Assembly (NCBI GenBank): GCA_903632075.3
Contig: CAHIKZ030005210.1
Coordinates: 1,080,001 to 1,144,000 of the forward strand
Reading direction: 5' to 3'
Length of the DNA stretch: 64,000 nt
Source: Acanthosepion pharaonis
Taxonomy: Eukaryota; Mollusca; Cephalopoda; Sepiida; Sepiidae
Each line of letters begins with the position of its first letter. The first letter of the stretch is position 1. Position numbers and translations under genes: made by a program. A model generated the notes under the pieces. It did no database searches. It had not been told where the DNA came from and was given only the letters and a program-made list of their open reading frames with translations. Positions 62,101-64,000 of the stretch are shown here, one piece after another.

Positions 62101-64000
62101 CACATCTAGAAGCAAATAAAAATATCAGGACACATCTAGGAGCAAATAAAATATCACAACACATCAAATAAAAAGATCACACAAAAGCAAAAAAATATCA
62201 GGACACATCTAAGAGCAAATAAAATATCACAACACATCTAGAAGCAAATAAAATAAAAATCTAGGAGCAAATAAAATATCAAACACATCTAAATAAAAAA
62301 TATCAGGACACATCTAGGAGCAAATAAAAATCATCAGGACACATCTAGAAGCAAATAAAAATATCAGGACACATCTAGAAGCAAATAAAAATATCAGGAC
62401 ACATCTAAGAGCAAATAAAAATATCACAACACATCTAGGAGCAAATAAAAATATCAGGACACATTTAGAAGCAAATAAAAATATCAGGACACATCTAAGA
62501 GCAAATAAAAATATCAGGACACATCTGGGGAGCAAATAAAAATATCAGGACACATCTAAAGCAAATAAAAATATCAGGGACACATCTAGAATAAAAAATA
62601 AAAATATCAGGACACATCTAGGAGCAAATAAAAATATCACAACACATCTAGGAGCAAATAAAAAATATCACAACACATCTAGAAGCAAATAAAAAATATC
62701 TGGGAACAAACACATCTAGAAGCAAATAAAATATCAGGACACATCTGGGAGCAAATAAAAATATCACGTAAATAAAAATATCAACACATCTAGGAGCAAA
62801 TAAAAATATCAGGACACATCTAGAAGCAAATAAAAATATCAGGACACATCTAGGAGCAAATAAAAATATCTAGAACAAATAAAACATCATCTAGGAGGAC
62901 ATCACGACACATTTAGAAGCAAATAAAAATATCACAACACATCTAGAAGCAAATAAAAATATCACAACACATCTAGAAGCAAATAAAAATATCAGGACAC
63001 ATCTGGGAACAAACAAAAAAATATCAGGACACATCTAGAAGCAAATAAAAATATCAGGACACATCTAGAAGCAAATAAAAATATCACGACACATCTAGAA
63101 GCAAATAAAAATATCAACAATATCTAGAAGACAAATAAAAAAATATCAGGACACATCTAGGAGCAAATAAAAAATATCACGACACATAGGGAGCAAAAAA
63201 AAATATCAGGACACATTTAGAAGCAAATAAAAATATCAGGACACATCTAGAGACAACACAAGGAGCAAATAAAAATATCACAACACATCTGGGAGCAAAT
63301 AAAAATATCACGACACATCTAGAAGCAAAAAAATATCACAACACATCTAGGAGCAAATAAAAATATCACAACACATCTAGGAGCAAATAAAAAATATCAG
63401 GACACATCTAGAAGCAAATAAAAATATCAGGACACATCTAAGAGCAAATAAAATATCACGACACATCTAGGAGCAAATAAAATATCACAAATAAAAATAT
63501 CACAACACATCTAGAAGCAAATAAAAATATCACAACACATCTAGAAGCAAATAAAAAATATCACAACAAATAAAAATATCAGGACACATCTAAAGCAAAT
63601 AAAAAATATCAAACATATCTGGGAACAAATAAAAAATCATCACGACACATCTAGAAGCAAAAAAATATCAGGACACATCTAAAAGCAAATAAAAATATCA
63701 CAACGCATCTAGGGAGCAAATAAAAAAATATCACAACACAAATAAAAATATCTACACAAGCAAATAAAAATATCAGGACACATCTGGGAGCAAATAAAAT
63801 ATCAGGACATAAAATATCAGGACACATAAGAGCAAATAAAAATATCAGGACACATCTAGAAGCAAATAAAAATATCAGGACACATCTAGGAGCAAATAAA
63901 AATCAGGACACATCTAGGAGCAAATAAAAAATGTCAACACATCTGGACAAAAGCAAATAAAAATATCAGGACACATTTAGAAGCAAATAAAAATATCACA
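50171..64000 (+). repeat. Satellite A, right array, indel-rich, runs off the window
   Basis: Several hundred 30-bp-type units with frequent A-run length changes and truncations, and few or no B words. Cleaner stretches keep register at 54180-54450, 61255-61500 and 62330-62560. 54180-54780 follows left-array 11020-11690 (CCGGACACATCT unit, TCTGGGATCAAA unit, CACAACGCATCT unit, AATGTCACGACAC then TCTAAAAGC). 53660-53950 follows 15090-15370 (CACATCCGGGAGC, then ATCGGGACACATTTAG). The CAACGCATCT marker recurs at about 63702. Minus-strand open frames in these stretches are satellite by-products. Confidence 0.9.

Noticed and set aside
8499..64000. A CRISPR array
   Set aside because: Repeats are contiguous without unique spacers, the context is eukaryotic, and no cas genes are present.
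8499..64000. Centromere identity for the satellites
   Set aside because: Size and homogeneity would fit, but nothing in the sequence shows centromere function, and I recognise no known binding box.

Overview
The window is non-coding, AT-rich animal DNA dominated by satellite repeats. I see no protein-coding gene, rRNA, free-standing tRNA gene or CRISPR array that I can support. Eukaryotic origin is indicated by tRNA-derived SINE-like elements with pol III A and B boxes, TIR-type non-autonomous DNA transposons, (TA)n and (TAA)n microsatellites, and more than 55 kb of tandem satellite. The TIR/SINE family at 5411-5835 (arms containing GTTGTAATAAATATGG and GACAAAGATGAGGACAATAG) looks to me like dispersed repeats of molluscan, possibly cephalopod, genomes. 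That is recall-based and unverified.

Layout. (1) 1-8498 is a left flank of unique AT-rich DNA studded with small repeats: two copies of a SINE-like family (1-50, 4037-4215), a fold-back element (2429-3046), a three-copy tandem module (3573-4036), a ~697-bp macro-repeat (4516-5930) split by a TIR/SINE insertion (5411-5835), a palindrome between TA tracts (7231-7512), a TA-flanked TIR element (7511-7852), and duplicated hAT-like ends (8026-8498). (2) 8499-16548 is a 30-bp satellite ('A') in nearly perfect register. (3) 16549-21555 is the same satellite with frequent indels. (4) 21556-23729 is a mosaic of satellite A and a second satellite. (5) 23730-45650 is a 51/52-bp satellite ('B') with a homogeneous core (about 26341-37440) and degraded edges. 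(6) 45651-47220 is mosaic again. (7) 47221-64000 is satellite A again, same orientation as the left array, with another mosaic patch at 48191-50170; it runs off the window.

The main points are these. The A array seems to start inside the terminus of a hAT-like element, since the same words sit in single copy in the flank. Array A has a higher-order structure: a rare 2-bp-shorter unit recurs about 2.4 kb apart three times, and multi-unit blocks with private variants recur on both sides of B. The 'mosaic' DNA at 48640-49910 follows, unit by unit, a block of the clean left array (about 14461-15790), but with pieces of satellite B written over it. This can be a true recombinant structure or, at least as likely, a consensus error where reads of two satellites were merged. 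The long minus-strand open frames (repeated CVLIFLFAPR) follow from a 30-bp period lacking stops in that frame and are not annotated as genes.
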